A stretch of 64,000 nucleotides of DNA from Balaenoptera acutorostrata. Lineage: Eukaryota > Chordata > Mammalia > Artiodactyla > Balaenopteridae. Numbering within the stretch: the first letter of the stretch is position 1; each line of letters starts with the position of its first letter. Below the pieces are notes generated by a model, which saw nothing but the letters and a program-made list of their open reading frames with translations, was not told where the DNA came from and searched no databases. Made by a program: the position numbers and the translations under genes. The stretch is taken from assembly GCF_949987535.1 (NCBI RefSeq), contig NC_080073.1, positions 22,626,116 through 22,690,115 on the forward strand, read 5' to 3'. This document shows, piece after piece, positions 59,360 through 64,000 of the stretch.

Positions 59360-60315
59360 ATATACCAGCTAGGTTATGGAAAATAAACCCTGTGACATCA
59401 AATAATTTTCAGTAAGCTAGAAGAAAAATTTGAATCACCTGACAGTAACCTTCCAAAACTAGGATATCATAGAAGAAGGTAGAATGGGCTTGGTTACAAG
59501 TAATAGAAAAAAAATAAACAAATGAAAACAATGCAAACTGCAGTAAATAATAAAGAGGATGTATGGCTTCTTGCAGGTAGACAGTTCACAGGTGGGGCTC
59601 ACCTCCAGGTGGGTTTGACCCAGTAACTCCACTAAACTATCAAGGATCTAGCTCATTTTCAACTCTCTCTCTGCCCTTCAAGGTGTCATTCTAAGGCAGG
59701 CTCCCCACCATGGATGAAACATAGCTGCCAACAGCTGTCTGGGCTATGAGCTTCTTCATCCATATAATGGCAACAGAAAGGATTGTTTCAAGAAGCTCTC
59801 TCAGATGAACAAGAGTCTTTCTTAGCATCCCCCAGCAAACCATTTCTCACGGCTCCTTAGCTTGACTTGGGTCACTTGCCCCTCCTTGAGCCAGTTACCT
59901 TGGCCAGGGGGACAAGGTCACATTGTTGGACTTTGAGCTGCACCATAAGCCCCAGACCCAAATCAAGAGAGAAATCAGCTTCCTCCAAAAGAGATGAATG
60001 GAGTGAGGGAGGTTTGATACTTAAATGAAAATTAAGACAATAATGAGGAAGAAAGGATGAATATTAAAGACAATCACAGTGTGGACAAAAGTTAGTAATG
60101 TTTTCATATGTCCCTTTAGGACTAAAGTACTTTGCCATTTTTATAACTTTTTTCTACTTGTAAAGTAATATATTAGTATTTTTGAAAGGTAGTAAACTTA
60201 AGATCTAAATAGAAAATTTTTAAACTCATCTAGAATCTGTCACATGAAAGTCACCAGTATTAGCATTTAAGTGCACATTCTCCTTTCACTTTCTAAAAAT
60301 GCCTGGTTGGTTTTG
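59360..60315. other. Unassigned intergenic DNA
   Basis: AT-rich with no gene, no open frame of note and no repeat that I can name. Confidence 0.5.
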
Positions 60316-60316
60316 T

Positions 60317-60318
<2 letters not shown>

Positions 60319-60382
<64 letters not shown>

Positions 60383-60393
60383 CACACACACAT
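60319..60393. repeat. (TA)n(CA)n compound microsatellite
   Basis: About 24 uninterrupted TA units followed by about 14 CA units with one 'ga' break. It should be highly length-variable between individuals. The short frame across it is an artefact. Confidence 0.95.
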
Positions 60394-60949
60394 AGGTCTT
60401 ATAATCTGCTTTTTTTTCTCTGAAAATATCACATTTTCCAATGTCAATAACTATTCCTCTAATGGTGACCTTAATCTATATAACCAACCTAAAGTACTTT
60501 TCTTTTTCTAAACATTCCTCATCCCTCTGTTGCTTGTAAATTGTGGTTAATCTTACTTTTGTGGCAGGAAACTTCCTTCTACGCAAGACAGAGAATTAAC
60601 AACAAGAATATTTTTCTTTTCTCTATAGGATCCTATATGACGCCAATGGTTAACTACAACAGAAAAACATAAATCCCTTTTGCCTGCTGTGGGTTTAAAT
60701 CCTGTGAAATTTTCTTGACACTCTAGGTTTGTACTTGATCTGCCTTCAAGTAAATTTCTCTTCTGGTCTTTGTCTTATTATTAATGTGGCTGATTATCTA
60801 TTCTCGTTTATCTGGTTTGAATTTTAATTGTGGGAAAGAGATAATTTTCAGAAAAAGAAAAAAACTGAAAAATAGAAATACGTATCTTTTAATCCATATC
60901 TCCTTGGGCCTCCCTCCTTTGATTTCTTTATGTTTTGACTTGGTCAGTG

Positions 60950-61145
60950 AGGCAGTATAATAGAAGGGCTAAGAGAATGGGCTCTGCAGTCAGACAGCTT
61001 GGGTCCTTCTTTCAGCAACACCACTTACTAACTGCCCAGTCCTATTTAAGTAATTTTCCCTGAGTTGCCTCACCGATTCAAAGGATTATCATTAAGATGC
61101 ACATCAGAATGTCTGGCATATTACAAATCTCTATAAACTTTTAAA
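60950..61145 (+). repeat. MIR SINE remnant
   Basis: 'gagaatgggctctgcagtca', 'gacagcttgggtccttcttt', 'acttactaactgcccagtcc' and 'tgcctcaccgattcaaagga' follow the MIR core. Confidence 0.6.
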
Positions 61146-61199
61146 ATTAAATTTGATATCTAGGCTCTAAGATTTAGCTCTAAGTTTTAAGATGTTTTC

Positions 61200-61741
61200 T
61201 TATGCCTTTGCAACCTCAACTTTTTAAATTTGAGACATTCTTGCTCCCCTTCCATCTCCACTTACCTTTCCTATTCCCCTTCCTTCTCCCAAATTGACCT
61301 ACTTTTCTAGATTTGGTTCTGGTGCACTGTTCTCCATGGAGTTTTTCTTGGCCTCCCAAGTCTAGGGTGGACACCCCTCCCCTCCACCTCGATAAGATTC
61401 AGTGCCAACCACATGTGCTACAGCATCTACTGCTCGGTGCCATATTTGTCTGTTTTCTTTTCTTTTCTCTTCACTTCACTAGACTAACTTTCATTTCCAA
61501 ATCCCCAGATAAAGCATAGTGCCTTTCAGGCCTTCAAACATAATGCCTTCTTGACTCAAAGCTTTTGCACAATTTTTTCCCTCTTTCTGGAACATTCTTC
61601 CATTTATTCTTTTCCCAGATGGCTCTTTTTTTATCCCTCTGACCTCAGAGAGACTTTCCCTGACCCTATCATTCCCTTTTTGAAAACATGCAATGTTTTT
61701 CCAATGCACAGAATATAATGTGGTTTAAAAACCACAGACCA
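61200..61741 (+). repeat. L2 LINE remnant, left part
   Basis: 'ctctttctggaacattcttc', 'atccctctgacctcagagag' and 'actttccctgaccctatcat' are in L2 3' order. It is interrupted by the SINE at 61742, and similar text resumes at 62090. Confidence 0.5.
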
Positions 61742-62074
61742 GGGCTTCCCTGGTGGAGCAGTGGTTAAGAATCCGCCTGCCAATGCAGGGGACACGGGTT
61801 TGAGCCCTGGTCCAGGCAGATCCCACGTGCCACAGAGCAACTAAGCCTGTGTGCCACAACTACAGAGCCTGCGCTCTAGAGCCTGCGAGCCACAACAGTT
61901 GAAGCCTGCGCACCTAGAGCCCGTGCTCCTCAACAAGAGAAGCCACCGCAATGAGAAGCCCATGCACCGCAACAAAGAGTAGCCCAACTAGAGAAAGCCC
62001 GCATGCAGCAACGAAGATCCAATGCAGCTAAAAATAAATTAATTAATTAATAAAAAAAATTTTTTTAAGTAAAT
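61742..62074 (+). mobile_element. CHR SINE
   Basis: Begins 'gggcttccctggtggagcag', has B box 'gggtttgagccctggtccag', and is longer than the others because of an extra stretch ('cgagccacaacagttgaagc'). It ends in (aatt)n/A-rich tail. The perfect 15-bp target-site duplication 'aaaaaccacagacca' lies at 61727-61741 and 62075-62089. It is inserted into an L2 relic. Confidence 0.93.
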
Positions 62075-62089
62075 AAAAACCACAGACCA

Positions 62090-62455
62090 CAAGACCCAAC
62101 ACAACCAATGTCTGCCCATATTTTCAATCTAAATATCATTCCATTCTCCCTACCTACTCCCACATTCACCATGCTCCAGTCACTCTGATCTTCTCTCAGT
62201 AATGCATTCAGGTATCCATTCATTCAGCAAGCATTCATGCCACAAACCAAGTACAGAGAACACAACTCAAGAACTGGTTCACAAGATAATCATTGCCCCA
62301 TCTCACATACTCCAAATACTATCTAGATTCAGGGCCTTTGTACAGGCTCTAAACTCCTGTTTTATTCATCACTGTTCACTCTCCATCGGACAATGTACCT
62401 GGCACATAGTAGGTGCTCAATCAGTATTTATAGACTAGATGAATAAATGAACGTG
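62090..62455 (+). repeat. L2 LINE remnant, right part
   Basis: 'attcagggcctttgtacagg' and the end 'gcacatagtaggtgctcaat' are L2 3' landmarks. It probably continues the L2 at 61200, or is a second copy. Confidence 0.5.
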
Positions 62456-62984
62456 TCAGTGAATGAATAAACACAGCCATTTCTCATTTATTCATGTTTT
62501 AGGTGTTTTATGAATTTGCAGCAGTATTCTAAGCAAGCGGTTGGCAGTGGGCTGAGCAGGGAGGAGGCTGGGAAGAATTTCAGATGATGTGTCTGTACAC
62601 GTATGGGTGTCTGTGTGGGAATCTGAGTCTTAGAACGCCTAAATGTGCATCTCCATCCACATCCCAGTGCCAGAGAGAAAGGTTTTTTGCATGGCTTGTT
62701 TTTTCTCATCCACCCTTTTGTCCCTTTCTCCTATTACACCATATTGAAAGTAGGCTTTTCCCACTCTTAGTTTCCACCCTCACGTTCATACTGTAATGAT
62801 GAGCATGTGGTATCTCTAAGAGTCCCAGCTCAGAGAGGAGAATACAGCAGTTGCTAGTTTAGAGTAGAGGAAAAGAGAATTATAAAAAGGAGTTCAAGGG
62901 AAATGCTGGACATGATTGAAGCAGGTAGGACAAAGTACTTGAGCACACCCAATACACACCCAAGTATTTAGGGAATACTTAGAT

Positions 62985-63175
62985 TCCCTAAACCAGAGGT
63001 CCTCAGTCTTGACTGAGTTACAATAACTTGGGGAGATTTTAAAACTCTAAATGCCCCGGACCCTACCTCAGATCACTCAAAACAGGATCTCTGGAGGTGG
63101 AACTCAGGCAACAGTGTTTCTCAAAGCTCCCTGAGTGGTTCCAATGTGCAGCCAAGTTTGAAAACCACTGACTAA
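62985..63175 (+). repeat. MER5-like hAT remnant
   Basis: 'taaaccagaggtcctcagtc', 'acaataacttggggagattt', 'taaaactctaaatgccccgg' and the end 'tttgaaaaccactgactaaa' match the MER5A/B layout with its 'cagtggttctcaaa'-type ends. Confidence 0.6.
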
Positions 63176-63499
63176 AACAAAAAATTACTGCAGTAAGTCT
63201 CTGGTCACTGTGGCAACCCCACAAATACCTGCGATCTCTTGTTAATTAGTTGCCAACTAAGAGGCACGTTCTCTGTGTTTAACAGATTGAAGGTTAGCCC
63301 AGTGTATGCATCTTTATTGAAAGCTTACTATGTGCTTGATATGATAATATTTACCATATAAGAACTCTATTTCATTAATTTGGGGTTTTTTCCTACCTCA
63401 TATTTAACTGCATAGATGATGTGAACCTTAGGTGTTCCAAGCGATGGTTAGTAAACATCATGATTGCTCCATTTACATACATCCCCTCTCCCTGATTTT

Positions 63500-63985
63500 C
63501 TATCATTTAGCCACAACCCCCCCGTACTGAGCTAACTGCTGGTTCTAGGAGGCTCTCCTGTGGCTCAGGGTAGCCCCATCCCCTGGCCATAATCAGGGAT
63601 AAGCACAAAACTCAGTTTGTGCCAATAATATGCAAGGACAGGTTTCCAGAGATCTCTTGGAAAGACACTTTTTAATTCATCCAAGACAGCTTTAGGAAGT
63701 GATTTTTTTTTTTTTTCTTTTCTTCCAGACCTAAACAAGGAAGCAGGTCATTGACTAATAAGAGTCATTAACAAGCATTTGGAGATTCTGAAGAGGCACC
63801 AACCTTAACACAAGACTGATACCATGAAAAGTAGAGTGAACAAGTGTGGAAAAATGTCCTTTGATGAATCAAGCAAGTGCTAAAGTCCACTCAGTGTTAG
63901 ACTTGCCCTGTAATAGTTTAAGGCAGTTTGAGCGTGGCTTTCTGTTACTTGCAACCAAAAGCATCCGAATTAATGGAGCATTAAG
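63500..63985 (+). repeat. Possible LTR remnant
   Basis: The end 'ctttctgttacttgcaacca' then 'aaagcatccgaattaatgga' resembles the 3' end of an old mammalian LTR. The body ('agtttgtgccaataatatgc', then a T-run at 63703-63716) is too diverged to name. Confidence 0.3.
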
Positions 63986-64000
63986 AGACAGCCTACAACA

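Noticed and set aside
1..64000. Search for the Cys-rich downstream exons of TAFA1 or for another host gene
   Set aside because: No exon with the expected Cys-rich peptide was found to the left of 49.7 kb. TAFA1 introns are very long, so absence is expected rather than evidence against the gene call.

Overview
This window is nuclear DNA from a mammal, most likely a cetacean (whale or dolphin). The main evidence is five tRNA-derived SINEs that open with the 'cttccctggtgg' head. Four have a 'ggggacacggg/ggggacatggg'-type body as in CHR-2, and one older copy is CHR-1-like. I saw no ruminant BovB/Bov-tA or pig PRE-type repeats. Apart from one 0.7 kb block near 48.5 kb, the DNA is AT-rich and poor in CpG, as expected for intergenic or intronic mammalian sequence. 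There is no bacterial, phage, plasmid or CRISPR content.

Layout. 1-5.9 kb: old MIR, L2 and MER5A remnants plus the CHR-1-like SINE. 5.9-12.9 kb: a decayed but full-length L1 with degenerate target-site duplications (TSDs) and two nested CHR SINEs. 12.9-17.4 kb: L2 fragments and two antisense L1 fragments. 17.45-24.43 kb: a much younger full-length L1 with a perfect 17-bp TSD. Its ORF1 has one nonsense codon. Its ORF2 is open throughout except where a CHR-2 SINE has landed near the C-terminal end. 24.5-48 kb: mostly unique AT-rich DNA with ancient MIR, L2, MaLR-type and CR1/L3-like remnants. 48.1-48.8 kb: the only CpG-rich block, with a G-quadruplex motif. 49.7-49.83 kb: a minus-strand exon that I identify as the first coding exon of TAFA1 (FAM19A1). 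50-64 kb: DNA upstream of that exon, with more old repeats, a (TA)n(CA)n microsatellite and one CHR SINE near 61.9 kb.

How it fits together. The only host gene I can support is TAFA1, a secreted brain-expressed chemokine-like protein, transcribed right to left. Positions below about 49.7 kb would then be its intron and positions above would be its 5' side. I did not find its other exons. The remaining open reading frames are L1 proteins, fragments of them, or chance frames in repeats.

No new biological system is evident. The points most worth a second look are the almost intact L1 with its in-frame but stop-bearing SINE insertion, the tandem duplications in that element's 5' and 3' UTRs, the two signal-peptide substitutions in TAFA1, the CpG/G4 block beside the exon, the 37 kb free of CHR SINEs around the exon, and a probable CR1/L3 remnant. 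Family names come from memory of consensus sequences. No database search was run.
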